A DNA stretch of 64,000 nucleotides from Caldifarciminota bacterium UBA1063 (GCA_002316275.1 DCDE01000021.1:1-64000), one strand, 5' to 3'. Counted from the stretch's first letter, positions 42,595-52,213 are shown. Made by a program: numbers and translations. The notes: generated by a model from the sequence alone, not told the origin.

Positions 42595-44889
42595 ATGCAA
42601 AGAAAGAGGATAAGAAAAAGCAAAACAAAAAAGACAAAGACTAATATACAGACAAAGAAGAAGGTCATTCACGATGATGACAGAGCCAAAGGACCACCAA
42701 AGAAACTTCTAATCGTAGAATCCCCAACGAAAGCAAGGACAATAAAATTCTATCTTGGTCATGAATTTGATGTAATCGCCTCAAAAGGGCACATTAAGGA
42801 TCTCCCAGAAGGTAGGCTTGGTGTTGACATAAAGAACGACTTCAAGCCGGAGATTGTTATACTCCCTGGGAAAAGGGAGGTTGTAAAGGAGATTCAAGAA
42901 AAATCATTGAATTCCAGTGAGATTTATTTGGGAAGTGACCCAGATAGGGAAGGAGAAGCTATCGCACAACACGTAAAGGAAGAGATAGAAAAAAAGAGTA
43001 AAAACAAACCGATAAAGAGAGCGCTCTTCTACGAAATCACTAAAGAAGAAGTTGAAAACGCTATCACAAACTCTGGAGATATTGACAAGAATAAAGTTGA
43101 AGCACAGAAAGCAAGGCGGATCCTGGACAGGCTGGTTGGGTATATGGTAAGCCCGCTCTTGTGGAAGACTGTTCAAAGAGGGCTTTCAGCCGGAAGAGTG
43201 CAGACTGTGGCGTTGAGACTAGTATGCGAGAGAGAAAAGGAAAGGCTGGGATTCAAAAAAGAAAAATTTTTCGTCGTTAAAATTCTTGTTGCCAGCGATA
43301 GTGTAGAGTTCTGGGCTACATTAAAAAGCGATAAACCGTTGACGAAAAAAAAGGAAGTGGAAAATATTCTTACAGAACTCAAAAACCAGGATGCACTGGT
43401 AAAGAGTTTCAATAAGAAAATGCTAAAAATAAAACCTTACCCCCCACTAAAAACTTCTACTCTGCAACAGGAGGCATCAAAGAGATACAGGTTCAGTCCA
43501 GGTAAAACTATGACTATAGCTCAAAAACTGTATGAAGGTGTCCAAATTGATGGTAAAAACACAGGGCTCATCACTTACATGAGGACAGACTCCTTAAGGC
43601 TTTCGGAAAAGGCAATATCTGCACTTCGCAATCAAATTAAGAATCTTTACGGAAGTCAGTATATCCCACACACTCCCATTAATCACGAAAAGGGCGGGCG
43701 GCTCGTTCAAGGTGCCCATGAAGCCATAAGACCTACAAAGCCCGAAGTTTCGCCTGAGACTCTTACAGACAAACTCGAACGCGATCATCTCCGTCTCTAC
43801 GAGCTTATTTGGAAAAGAGCGATGGGTTCTCAGGGGAATTACGCCGAAGAAGAAGCCAAAGAGGCAACACTACATGTTTCAAACTATAATTTCGTGGCAA
43901 GGGGTAAAAAATTGCTCTTTGATGGGTTTTACAAAATCATAGGAGAAGTTCCTCAATATGAAGATATTCCCGAATTAAAAGAAGGAGAAACTTTAAAGAT
44001 AATTGATGCAACTTACGAAGCAAAAGAGACGGAACCACCTCCAAGGTATACCGAGGCTTCACTTATTCGAACTATGGAACATTTGGGTATTGGGAGACCT
44101 TCTACTTACGCCCCTACTCTCGAAACTCTTTATGAAAGGAGATACATTACAAAAGAAAAAGGGTATCTTTTACCAACAGAATTGGGTATGCAAGTAAGCG
44201 ATATCCTCATCCCAAGATTCAAAGACATCTTCGAAGTAAAGTTCACTGCAAAGATGGAAACATCCCTTGACGAGATAGAAAATGGAAGGAAAACTTCCAT
44301 AGAGGTTTTAAGAGAATTTTACATGGAATTTGAGAAAGACCTCGAGGCATTCGAAGGCAGTATTACCGAAATTAAACAAAACTTAGAAAAAACTGAAGAG
44401 ATTTGTCCTGTATGTGGCGCCCCTTTACTCTTAAAATGGAGTAAATACGGAAAATTCTACGCCTGCTCGAGATTTCCCGATTGTAAATACACAAGGCCAG
44501 CGGATGCTATTGTATTTGAAGATAAAAAGTGTGCTCTGTGTGGAAAACCCATGATGCTCGTTTTAGGGAAAAAGGGAAGATACTTTAGATGCTCAGACTA
44601 TCCATTATGCAAGGGAACAATGCCCTACTCTATTGGCGTCAAATGCCCCGAGTGTGGGGGAGAAATCATTGAAAGAAAAAACTCAAAAAATAATAAAGTA
44701 TTTTATGCATGCTCAAATTACCCTCAATGTAAGTTTGTATCCTCATCTATGCCCGTGGCGATCCTATGTAATAAATGCAATTACCCAATTATGGTAGAGA
44801 AGAAAATAGGAAAAACTGTCTACCTGGTATGCCCCAAGTGTAAAAACAAATATAAGGAAGAAAAACATGAAGAAGATCCTGGTCTTTGA
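42595..44889 (+). CDS. topA: DNA topoisomerase I
   Basis: A 764-residue type IA topoisomerase that relaxes negative supercoils. An unusual lysine/arginine-rich tail of ~33 residues comes first, then the Toprim domain (LLIVESPTKARTIKFYLG, LGSDPDREGEAIA with the acidic DxD). The catalytic tyrosine lies in GLITYMRTDSLRLS. Four C-terminal zinc fingers follow: CPVCGAPLL, CALCGKPMM, CPECGGEII and CNKCNYPIM, each with a second Cys pair. ATG 42595 has no ribosome site but sits directly below a promoter. The end overlaps the HAD gene by 23 bases. Confidence 0.95.
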   Translation: MQRKRIRKSKTKKTKTNIQTKKKVIHDDDRAKGPPKKLLIVESPTKARTIKFYLGHEFDVIASKGHIKDLPEGRLGVDIKNDFKPEIVILPGKREVVKEIQEKSLNSSEIYLGSDPDREGEAIAQHVKEEIEKKSKNKPIKRALFYEITKEEVENAITNSGDIDKNKVEAQKARRILDRLVGYMVSPLLWKTVQRGLSAGRVQTVALRLVCEREKERLGFKKEKFFVVKILVASDSVEFWATLKSDKPLTKKKEVENILTELKNQDALVKSFNKKMLKIKPYPPLKTSTLQQEASKRYRFSPGKTMTIAQKLYEGVQIDGKNTGLITYMRTDSLRLSEKAISALRNQIKNLYGSQYIPHTPINHEKGGRLVQGAHEAIRPTKPEVSPETLTDKLERDHLRLYELIWKRAMGSQGNYAEEEAKEATLHVSNYNFVARGKKLLFDGFYKIIGEVPQYEDIPELKEGETLKIIDATYEAKETEPPPRYTEASLIRTMEHLGIGRPSTYAPTLETLYERRYITKEKGYLLPTELGMQVSDILIPRFKDIFEVKFTAKMETSLDEIENGRKTSIEVLREFYMEFEKDLEAFEGSITEIKQNLEKTEEICPVCGAPLLLKWSKYGKFYACSRFPDCKYTRPADAIVFEDKKCALCGKPMMLVLGKKGRYFRCSDYPLCKGTMPYSIGVKCPECGGEIIERKNSKNNKVFYACSNYPQCKFVSSSMPVAILCNKCNYPIMVEKKIGKTVYLVCPKCKNKYKEEKHEEDPGL

Positions 44890-45541
44890 TTACGGTGGTA
44901 CAATTGTCACCGATGAATCAGACGAAGTTTTGCACAAGAAGTTTTATGAGAAATTTATTGAAATGTTCGGCATCCCAGCATCCACAGAAGAAATGTTTTT
45001 GTTTCTAAGAAATGAAATCAATGAAATTCTTAAAACAAGCCATGAAAGATGGGAGAACCTTTCCACACAATATGCAAAGGCAGTAAAAAAATTTCTGGAA
45101 ACCAAAGAAATTCAAGCCAGAGATCATCACTTAAAGACTTTTCGAGAGCTATATCTAGACTTCCATGAAAGGTACACCGAGCCATTTCCTTATGCAGTAG
45201 ATTCACTGATTAAGTTTAAGTCGATGGGGTTCCGGCTTGCTATTATTTCCAACATCGATAACGAAATAATTGAACCCGTTCTAAGACGCCTTGGTATCTT
45301 AGGGATCTTCGATGTCATTGTAACATCAGAGGAAATGGGCTTTGGTAAACCAAACCCAGAAATATTTAAAGAAGCTTTAAAAAGATTAAATGTAAAACCT
45401 GACGAAGTAATTTTTATTGGAGATTCACTTATCAATGATGTCGAAGGAGCAAGAAGAATGGGTCTTGACGTTGTACATTTCGGCGTTGAGTGCAAAGATT
45501 GGAAAGAACTTTATGAAGTTTTAATAGACAGGGGGATATAA
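44867..45541 (+). CDS. HAD superfamily hydrolase
   Basis: A 224-residue haloacid dehalogenase-type hydrolase with an alpha-helical cap. Motif I is VFDYGGTIV, so the nucleophile Asp is present but the usual second Asp (the general acid) is Gly, as in the FDxGG subgroup. Motif II is AIISNID, motif III lysine is in GFGKPNPEIF and motif IV is FIGDSLINDVEGARRMG. A small phosphorylated metabolite is the likely substrate; identity unknown. It is translationally coupled to topA (23-base overlap) and to the GNAT gene. Confidence 0.85.
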   Translation: MKKILVFDYGGTIVTDESDEVLHKKFYEKFIEMFGIPASTEEMFLFLRNEINEILKTSHERWENLSTQYAKAVKKFLETKEIQARDHHLKTFRELYLDFHERYTEPFPYAVDSLIKFKSMGFRLAIISNIDNEIIEPVLRRLGILGIFDVIVTSEEMGFGKPNPEIFKEALKRLNVKPDEVIFIGDSLINDVEGARRMGLDVVHFGVECKDWKELYEVLIDRGI

Positions 45542-45542
45542 A

Positions 45543-46688
45543 ATGGCAGTAGAAATAAGAGAAATTAACCCTTTAGATCATAGGGCTCTAAGGCAGTTTA
45601 TTCTTGTAGAATGGAAAATATACAGAGAAGACCCTAACTGGGTCCCTCCCCTAATTAATGAAGATATCAAGCGTTTAAGCCCAAAGTTAAACCCGATATT
45701 CCGACACCAGGAAGCAAAATACTTCATTGCATACAAGGATAATGTACCTGTGGGCAGAATTGATGCACATATCGATTCAAAATACAATGAACTACACGAT
45801 GAAAATGCAGGATTCTTTGGATTTTTCGAATGCATCAATGATATAGAAGTCTCTACTATGTTATTTGATCATGCTACGGGGTGGCTAAAGTCAAAAGGGG
45901 CACAAACGGTATATGGGCCTATGAATTTCAACACCAACGACGACGAATGTGGACTTTTGACAAAAGGATTTGACTCTCCACCTGTTGTTGGTATGAGCTA
46001 TAACCCACCTTACTACATTGACCTCATAGAAGCATACGGATTTTTAAAGGCAAAGGACCTTTTAGCCTATCTAATGAAACTTGATGAAGAGTTCCGTGCC
46101 TTCGTTGGCAAGCTGGAATCAAGGCTAAAGCCTCTCTCTGAAAAAGCGATGTCCTACGGTTTCAACGTTAGAAATGTAGACCTTAAAAAACTTAATCAAG
46201 AGGTTAAGACCGTATTCGAAATTTACAATGATGCATGGGAGCAGAACTGGGGTGCACTTCCTTTTGACCCTGAGGAGATACAGAACCTTGCAAATAGTCT
46301 CAAACAAATTGTAATCCCGGAGCTTGCAAAAATAGTTGTACATGGTAATGAACCAGTTGCATTCGGTCTTGTAATCCCAGATATAAACCAAATATTAAAA
46401 AATCTAAATGGAAGGCTGCTCCCGTTCGGAATAATTAAATTCATAACGGGGTTAAAAAAGGTTAACGGACTTCGCCTAATGGCCCTGGGAATAAAGAAAG
46501 GATACAGGAGAAAAGGAGCAGACTCACTTTTATACTATCACCTGATGAAAGACGCTTTAAAGACAAAAAGATTTGCGTATTGTGAGGTCTCTTGGCTCCT
46601 TGAAGATAACTACTTAATCATAAGAGCCACCGAGTTTATGAAAGGAAGATTATATAAAGTCTATAGAGTTTACAGGAAATTCCTGTGA
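45543..46688 (+). CDS. GNAT-like acyltransferase
   Basis: A 381-residue protein of the long GNAT-like acyl-CoA N-acyltransferase group. Landmarks are VEIREINPLDHRALRQFI, WVPPLINEDIKRLSP, GRIDAHID, GPMNFNTNDDECGLLTKGF and, in the C-terminal GNAT part, LRLMALGIKKGYRRKGADSL with the acetyl-CoA binding K/RxxRxxG-like turn. Function and acceptor are unknown. It follows the HAD gene by one base and abuts the convergent lipid kinase gene without any gap. Confidence 0.7.
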   Translation: MAVEIREINPLDHRALRQFILVEWKIYREDPNWVPPLINEDIKRLSPKLNPIFRHQEAKYFIAYKDNVPVGRIDAHIDSKYNELHDENAGFFGFFECINDIEVSTMLFDHATGWLKSKGAQTVYGPMNFNTNDDECGLLTKGFDSPPVVGMSYNPPYYIDLIEAYGFLKAKDLLAYLMKLDEEFRAFVGKLESRLKPLSEKAMSYGFNVRNVDLKKLNQEVKTVFEIYNDAWEQNWGALPFDPEEIQNLANSLKQIVIPELAKIVVHGNEPVAFGLVIPDINQILKNLNGRLLPFGIIKFITGLKKVNGLRLMALGIKKGYRRKGADSLLYYHLMKDALKTKRFAYCEVSWLLEDNYLIIRATEFMKGRLYKVYRVYRKFL

Positions 46689-47561
46689 TCAGGGAGATAG
46701 GAGCCTCAGGGCTTTATTCACACAGGTTATTTCAACAGGTAACTCACCCCCGAATTCCGAGTCCAAGTGGTAGTAAACACCTTGTGCCACGAGCCTACAA
46801 GACTTACCTCTGTGAATATCAATAGTACCCATCTTATGGTGAAATCCCATTAAAAATCCGAGCCAATGACTTATATCTTTTATAAAACCTGCCTCTCTAA
46901 AGATAACCACATCTAAGAGCCCATCATCGGGCACAGCAGCCGGCGCCATCTTCATTTTCCCTCCATAGTTAGGTATATTAGCTACTACGACTTCGTATCC
47001 AATCCCATAGTCCTGTCCATCAATTTCTATATAGATAGGTACCGGAGAGTATTCAGGATATTTCATAACCGCTATCACTACATGAGCAGGTGCCCCTAAA
47101 GCTTTTTTGAACTCATGAGGTATTTCTTTAATCGTAAACCCATCGATCCCAGCACCAAGCATCATATGAAAATACCTTTTCTCATTAACAAGACCAAGAT
47201 CTACCAGCTTAACATGGTCCTTTACTATTATTTGAGCAGCTTTTACCAAGTTCCGCGGAATCTTTTGGGATATCGCGAACACATTCGTCACACCCAGCGG
47301 GAGAATGCCAACTTTAACGTCTTTCCCTGCACATTTATTTACTATCTCATTCAACGTACCATCTCCACCTGCGCTTATAATTACCCCTGCACCAAATTCC
47401 AGCGCCCGTTCTGCTAACCTCATTCCATCCCCTGCCTTCATAGTTTCCCATATATAAACGTCAAAAACCTCACTCAGAATCTTCAGTACATCAGTCCTCT
47501 TATCCTTAAATCTACGGGAATTTCGTGATTCAGGATTTACGATAATTACTGCTCTTTCCAT
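46689..47561 (-). CDS. Diacylglycerol kinase-family lipid kinase (YegS/BmrU type)
   Basis: A 290-residue lipid kinase of the DAGK catalytic family. IIVNPESRNSRR opens the N-terminal domain, SAGGDGTLNEIVNKCAG is the nucleotide-binding signature, and GILPLGVTNVFAISQKIPRN follows. The C-terminal beta-sandwich includes KMKMAPAAVPDDGLLDVVIF with the conserved DDGLLD. It should phosphorylate diacylglycerol, sphingoid or undecaprenol-type lipids at the inner membrane. It starts one base after the M28 peptidase stop and ends the minus-strand operon. Confidence 0.9.
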   Translation of the reverse strand: MERAVIIVNPESRNSRRFKDKRTDVLKILSEVFDVYIWETMKAGDGMRLAERALEFGAGVIISAGGDGTLNEIVNKCAGKDVKVGILPLGVTNVFAISQKIPRNLVKAAQIIVKDHVKLVDLGLVNEKRYFHMMLGAGIDGFTIKEIPHEFKKALGAPAHVVIAVMKYPEYSPVPIYIEIDGQDYGIGYEVVVANIPNYGGKMKMAPAAVPDDGLLDVVIFREAGFIKDISHWLGFLMGFHHKMGTIDIHRGKSCRLVAQGVYYHLDSEFGGELPVEITCVNKALRLLSP

Positions 47562-47562
47562 T

Positions 47563-50094
47563 TCACTTTACTCTGATTATCTTTCCCGTTTTTAAAGTTT
47601 TATCGCCATCACTTATCTCGAACACATAAACACCGTTTTTCAAATCCGCAACATAAAATCCACTTTTAAAATATTCACCGCTCTTAATAAGTCGGCCTTC
47701 AATACTAAATATGCTGATCTTACCCCTTTCAATCCCGGGTACTGTAAAGTAATTACCCGTTAAAATAATATCAAAGGATCGAGATACGAATGGCTCAGAT
47801 ATTTTTAAAAACCCACTTTCTGCGAGCCATGTCATAAAACTAACCACATCCTGTTTCCTCATATAATAAAGTGGAAAACCAAGATAGACGATACTATCTC
47901 CCACCTTAAAGCCACAAACTCGACTCTCAAAAGCCGGATCATCCGAATTGGAATCAAAGTAAAAGAGCGGCTGACCTCCATTCAGGGTATAAGCTTCTAC
48001 ATTAGAGATGTTACCATTCCATGACGGCAGAAGTTTTGACATATCGGGCATAAATTCAACACCTATTGTGGAGGTTGCACCTGAGAAATCAGTACGCGTA
48101 TTTAAAAATACTGAATCCACTGGTAGTCCAAGATAATTTAGCCCAACTCGAGCGGGATAAGTATTTACTATCCCAAGATTCACTGAGTTTTTATACCCCT
48201 CGAATAGAACCTTACCACCAAAATGTAAATAACTTGGCACCGCATCTTTGTATTTTGAACCAAGAAACTCTGTCACGTCATCGCTCATGACCCACACCAT
48301 ACTGTAAATACCCATGTCTGAGAGTGTAACGGTAGGAACCTGGCTTACATCAATAACTTCAAAGGTGTCAACACCTGTTTCTTGGAGAACAGAATCAATA
48401 AATGCACGCTGCGCGAATCCATTTGGAGAAATAGGTGTGCCATTGCCGTCTCTGAAGTCGTCAATAACAAGAATCCCTTCGCTCAAAGTTACAGGCCTTC
48501 CTCTGAGGGAATCGCTTGGAGAACTCTCTTGCAAGGACTCATCCACGGCAGTAATACGATAAGAATACCAAATTGGAGACGTGGCACCCATGTCAACAAA
48601 AAAGGTATCAAGGACGGGGTTAGGCGTTATCCTTTCAAAAGATCCATTATCAGAGCGGTATACATGATACCCTAAAAGATCGAGCTCCGAATTTGGCCTC
48701 CAGTATAATTTTATTCCATTCCGCAAAGGCTCTAAAGACAATAGTTGTGGCGTACTCGGAATATTATCCACAAGGATCGACTCCACTGGGGTCCCGAACC
48801 CACTTCTACCCTTGTAATGTGTTTGTACCATATAGTAGTAAGTCAAGTTCTGTTCATGACCAGAAACAATGGAAAAAGTGTCCGAAGTTTCCATAAGAAA
48901 TGAAAGAGTATTAGGCGAAGTCCCACGATAAATCCTATAGCTTACGGAATCAGGGTAACTAACCGAGGGCCAGCTTACCTTTATTCCCTCACCATTGCCA
49001 GTATTAACAACCACGAGACTTTCCGGCGGAAGGGGTAACAATGCAAAATAAAGAGCAGTACCAAGTGCTACCTTAACGGAACTTACCATCTGAGCAGCAT
49101 CCAATGTGGAGACGAGATCCGTAGTCCTATGATAATTAGGGTTATATTGATAGTTGGACTCTATAAAAAATGCCCATGGATACCCCCGCATTGCAAACGG
49201 ATAATGATCAGAGCCCGAGAAAGGTGAGTAGGTATATCTATTTGAAGTCGGCACATAATTCTCAATAACATGTTTCACAATCTGTCCAAATAAGCTCAGT
49301 GAATCCATATTAACATCAAAGTCTAAGCCATCTTGGGGGTTGTACCCAACCATATCAAAATTTAACACCCCCATAAGGGGAAGATTGTTTTCAACCACGT
49401 AATCGGCATAATTTTCACTCCCAATAAGACCGAGCTCCTCCGCGGAAAAAGGCACAAATTGGATGGACATCATCGGCTCAGATATGTCCTGGAGAAGTCG
49501 AGCACATTCGATAACTACTGCAGTACCTGAAGCATTATCATCGGCTCCTGGAGCATAGTTCCATGGGTCCTGGGAATAAGAATCCAGGTGTGAAGTAATC
49601 AGGATGAAATCATCTTTCTCTCCATCCCGCAAACCAACAGCATTATTCATGACATATCCATTATGGGTAAATGGCCATAAATAAGCTGAATCTGAGTATT
49701 CCTGAAGTTTATTAACAAGGTATTGCTCTGCTCTTCTACAAGAGTCCGTATACGCAAACCGGGTGACAAATTCCTGCAATCTATTCAATATTCCATAAAT
49801 TGAGTCCTGGCTAACCATTGAAAAGTAGTAATCTATTTCAGAAAGATCCGGAATGTAGTATTTTCCTCTATTTAAATGGGCTTTGCCGGCCTTTACATAT
49901 GGCTTAAATATTGCAATCTCATACGGCGTATGATCCATCTCTTCAATATTACCTTCCACAAGATATGTTACACTATCTACCTGTTCAATCACCTTTGCAC
50001 CTTGATCTTCAAGGTATTTCATCCCTGTACCTTTAACATCTATCACCAGATACCGAGGCACGCTCAGAACTACAAGAAACAAAATGTTAATCAT
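47563..50094 (-). CDS. Exported M28 metallopeptidase with FN3 and sorting domains
   Basis: An 843-residue exported aminopeptidase. After a signal peptide, the M28 zinc-peptidase domain spans ~90-355: HLDSYSQ (His), GADDNASGTAVVIE (Asp), SAEELGLIGSENYAD (catalytic Glu pair), LNFDMVGYNP (Asp) and SGSDHYPF (His) give all expected ligands. Two fibronectin type III-like domains lie at ~365-450 and ~455-540. A further alpha/beta domain follows, and the C terminus (ISIFSIEGRLIKSGEYF, FYVADLKNGVYVFEIS, then GKIIRVK) is a Por/T9SS-type sorting domain. GGAGGT precedes the ATG. Extracellular peptide scavenging is the likely role. Confidence 0.88.
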   Translation of the reverse strand: MINILFLVVLSVPRYLVIDVKGTGMKYLEDQGAKVIEQVDSVTYLVEGNIEEMDHTPYEIAIFKPYVKAGKAHLNRGKYYIPDLSEIDYYFSMVSQDSIYGILNRLQEFVTRFAYTDSCRRAEQYLVNKLQEYSDSAYLWPFTHNGYVMNNAVGLRDGEKDDFILITSHLDSYSQDPWNYAPGADDNASGTAVVIECARLLQDISEPMMSIQFVPFSAEELGLIGSENYADYVVENNLPLMGVLNFDMVGYNPQDGLDFDVNMDSLSLFGQIVKHVIENYVPTSNRYTYSPFSGSDHYPFAMRGYPWAFFIESNYQYNPNYHRTTDLVSTLDAAQMVSSVKVALGTALYFALLPLPPESLVVVNTGNGEGIKVSWPSVSYPDSVSYRIYRGTSPNTLSFLMETSDTFSIVSGHEQNLTYYYMVQTHYKGRSGFGTPVESILVDNIPSTPQLLSLEPLRNGIKLYWRPNSELDLLGYHVYRSDNGSFERITPNPVLDTFFVDMGATSPIWYSYRITAVDESLQESSPSDSLRGRPVTLSEGILVIDDFRDGNGTPISPNGFAQRAFIDSVLQETGVDTFEVIDVSQVPTVTLSDMGIYSMVWVMSDDVTEFLGSKYKDAVPSYLHFGGKVLFEGYKNSVNLGIVNTYPARVGLNYLGLPVDSVFLNTRTDFSGATSTIGVEFMPDMSKLLPSWNGNISNVEAYTLNGGQPLFYFDSNSDDPAFESRVCGFKVGDSIVYLGFPLYYMRKQDVVSFMTWLAESGFLKISEPFVSRSFDIILTGNYFTVPGIERGKISIFSIEGRLIKSGEYFKSGFYVADLKNGVYVFEISDGDKTLKTGKIIRVK

Positions 50095-50108
50095 CTTTTA
50101 CCTCCCCT

Positions 50109-50774
50109 TTATTCATACCTATACTCACCAAAACCATATTTACCTTTTAAAGGAACAAAACTACAAAAGGTAAGCTGTTCCCCCTTCATTTCATCCCCCT
50201 TTTTTCTAAATCTATACAATATATCACCAAATCCTTTATTAATTGGGATTACAACGATCCCACCATCGGCAATTTGTTCCTCCAAGGGAGGTGGTAGATC
50301 AGGTGCCGAAGCTGTCACAAGAATTCTATCGTACGGTGCAAATTCCTTAAGCCCTTCACTTCCGTCACCTATTTTGAAGGTTACATTCGAGTAATTGAGC
50401 TTCTCGAGCAGATCTCTTGCACGCTGTGACAATTCAGGTATCAGTTCAATTGTATAAACCTCTTTAAAGATCTCAGCGAGAATCGCCGTAGTGTAACCTG
50501 AACCGGTACCAATTTCCAATACTCGAAGTGATTTATCAGGCTCAAGGGCTTGCACCATATAGGCAATCATATAAGGTTGCGAGATGGTTTGCCCGAAGCC
50601 TATGGGTAATGGGTAATCTCCATAAGCTTCATCAACCAAATTTTCAGGCACAAATAAGTGCCTGGGAACCTTAAGAAAGGCGTTCAATACATCACTATTT
50701 GTTATATCCCTACCTTTCAGTTGGTATTCTACCAATTTGTTTCTCAGATTTGCGTAATATTCGCAACTTTTCAT
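50109..50774 (-). CDS. pcm: Protein-L-isoaspartate O-methyltransferase
   Basis: Pcm methylates isoaspartyl residues with S-adenosylmethionine to start repair of aged proteins. RHLFVPENLVDEAYGDYPL and IGFGQTISQPYMIAYM lead to the SAM motif VLEIGTGSGYTTAILA, and ILVTASAPDLPPPLEEQI follows. The length of 221 residues is normal. The upstream start at 50789 is also possible; the ATG at 50774 gives the more usual N terminus. Either start overlaps surE by more than 60 bases. The surE-pcm pairing recurs in many bacteria. Confidence 0.92.
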   Translation of the reverse strand: MKSCEYYANLRNKLVEYQLKGRDITNSDVLNAFLKVPRHLFVPENLVDEAYGDYPLPIGFGQTISQPYMIAYMVQALEPDKSLRVLEIGTGSGYTTAILAEIFKEVYTIELIPELSQRARDLLEKLNYSNVTFKIGDGSEGLKEFAPYDRILVTASAPDLPPPLEEQIADGGIVVIPINKGFGDILYRFRKKGDEMKGEQLTFCSFVPLKGKYGFGEYRYE

Positions 50775-51477
50775 AATCCGTAATATCAATCAAAAGGGGG
50801 GATATGGACACAAATCCCTCATTTACAGCCTCAAGGTCTGAGCCCTCAGAGACGTTCCAGAGAGGTTCACCGCCGATAAGATAAGTTCCTTCCCTCAATT
50901 TCAAAACGGGGTCCTTGTACAGCCGTGTAGAAAGCCTTGAAAACCTTACGCCTTTGATCTCATCAAGAGGTGCATTCGGAACGTTTACGTTAAGAAGCTC
51001 TCCATCGAGTTTTTTAGTCAACACAAAATGTGCAATTTTATATGCATAATGTCCAGCGGTATAGAAGTGTTTTCTACTACTATCATGTTCAGCAAAAAGG
51101 GAGACAGCCATTGCAGGAATTCCACACATTGCACCTTCTCTAGCAGCAGCAACAGTACCAGAATAGAACACATCTTCGCCAAGGTTGTGCCCAAGGTTTA
51201 TACCAGAGACCAGAAGATCGGGTTTCCTTTGGAGTACACCATATATAGATATGAGAACGCAATCTGCCGGTGTTCCATCTACGGCAAAAACATCCTTTTC
51301 TACCTCTTTCACTTCGATTTCCTTACGTAAAGTTATAGAGTGACTCGACGCACTCCTTTCAGAAAGTGGAGCAAAGATAACAACCCTACCCAGGTTTGAA
51401 AGGCACTCCTTGAGCACCCTTATACCTTCACTGGTGTAGCCATCATCATTTGACAAAAGAATTAGCTTTTTTTCCAT
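50710..51477 (-). CDS. surE: 5'-nucleotidase SurE
   Basis: SurE is a survival-protein phosphatase acting on nucleoside monophosphates. LLSNDDGYTSEGIRVLKE has the metal-binding Asp-Asp pair, RSASSHSITL the second site, VDGTPADCVLI and DLLVSGINLGHNLGEDVFYSGTV complete the active site. At 255 residues it is full length. It overlaps the glycosyltransferase by 16 bases upstream and pcm downstream. Confidence 0.95.
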   Translation of the reverse strand: MEKKLILLSNDDGYTSEGIRVLKECLSNLGRVVIFAPLSERSASSHSITLRKEIEVKEVEKDVFAVDGTPADCVLISIYGVLQRKPDLLVSGINLGHNLGEDVFYSGTVAAAREGAMCGIPAMAVSLFAEHDSSRKHFYTAGHYAYKIAHFVLTKKLDGELLNVNVPNAPLDEIKGVRFSRLSTRLYKDPVLKLREGTYLIGGEPLWNVSEGSDLEAVNEGFVSISPLLIDITDYEKLRILRKSEKQIGRIPTER

Positions 51478-52124
51478 AGAATCTCAAAATACATCTTTAA
51501 AAACCTTATGGTATCCGTTACTCTATTTATCTTACTTTTGAGTTTTTCGTGATACAATGCGGGTATGGGAACATAGCCAATCTTTTTCCCCTTTAAGAGA
51601 GCACGAATTAGAATCTCCGATTCAGCTTCAAACTTGTTCGACTCAAAGGTGATCATTTCAAGCACTTCTCTCCGATAAGCTCTAAATCCGCTTTGCGAAT
51701 CTTCAACCTTCCTGCAAGTTAAAAGAGAAATAGCAAGAGTTGTCAATCTATTTGAAAGAAAACGGTCTTGTGGCATCTTCCTTAGATCAGCCCACCTCGT
51801 CCCTATAATAATATCGTATCCTTCCTCAATTTTCTTTAAAAAGATAGGGACAAACGAAGGGTCATGTTGAAAATCACCATCCATAGTAATTATAATCTCA
51901 GCACCCCTCTTGAGCGCTTCTTCGAAACCTCTTCTCTGCGAAAATCCCTTTCCAGCATTTTTTTTATTCCTAAGATATAAAACACCAGCCCCTTCGAGAA
52001 TCTCTCTGGTACTATCCTGAGAACCATCGTCAATGAAGATAACGTTCTTCAAAAAGCCCAATCTCGAGATAAAATCAATTAGATTTGGAAGAGTCCTTTC
52101 TTCATTATATACTGGAATTACAAT
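51462..52124 (-). CDS. Glycosyltransferase family 2 (dolichyl/polyprenyl-phosphate type)
   Basis: A GT-A fold glycosyltransferase resembling polyprenyl-phosphate mannose/glucose synthases. VIPVYNEERTLPNLIDFI begins the domain, IDDGSQDSTREIL binds the nucleotide, and IITMDGDFQHDPSF holds the DxD metal motif; GTRW and SQSGFRAYRREVLE follow. The N terminus is unusual. No in-frame ATG, GTG or TTG exists between the tRNA-Pro gene and the domain; the in-frame ATG at 52244 lies upstream of the tRNA and inside the tRNA promoter. I mark an ATT at 52124 because a TATAAA ends six bases before it, matching the leaderless pattern elsewhere. The ATA at 52139 is another option. The function call is firm, the start is not. 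Confidence 0.7.
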   Translation of the reverse strand: MVIPVYNEERTLPNLIDFISRLGFLKNVIFIDDGSQDSTREILEGAGVLYLRNKKNAGKGFSQRRGFEEALKRGAEIIITMDGDFQHDPSFVPIFLKKIEEGYDIIIGTRWADLRKMPQDRFLSNRLTTLAISLLTCRKVEDSQSGFRAYRREVLEMITFESNKFEAESEILIRALLKGKKIGYVPIPALYHEKLKSKINRVTDTIRFLKMYFEILWKKS

Positions 52125-52130
52125 GAAAAA

Positions 52131-52158
52131 TTTATATATCGGGGCGAGTGGACTCGAA
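52131..52158 (-). promoter_or_regulatory. Tentative leaderless promoter of the glycosyltransferase gene
   Basis: A -10-like TATAAA (52131-52136) lies just past the tRNA-Pro 3' end and six bases before the proposed ATT start. The -35 would be TTCGAG (52153-52158) inside the tRNA T-arm, a poor match at 16-base spacing. The mRNA could instead come from 3' processing of a tRNA precursor. Confidence 0.25.
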
Positions 52159-52213
52159 CCACCGACCCCCAGCCCCCCATGCTGGTGCGCTAGCCAACCT
52201 GCGCTACGCCCCG
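52139..52213 (-). tRNA. tRNA-Pro (GGG)
   Basis: A 75-base tRNA with acceptor CGGGGCG/CGCCCCG and discriminator A (52139). The D-arm begins TAGCGCAG as in other tRNA-Pro. The anticodon stem CCAGC/GCTGG holds loop ATGGGGG (anticodon GGG). The T-arm has GGTTCGAGTCC. CCA is not encoded. Confidence 0.93.

Noticed and set aside
44867..45541. HAD protein as an inactive enzyme because motif I lacks the second Asp
   Set aside because: The FDxGG form of motif I is common in HAD subgroups, and the other three motifs are intact, so loss of activity cannot be claimed.
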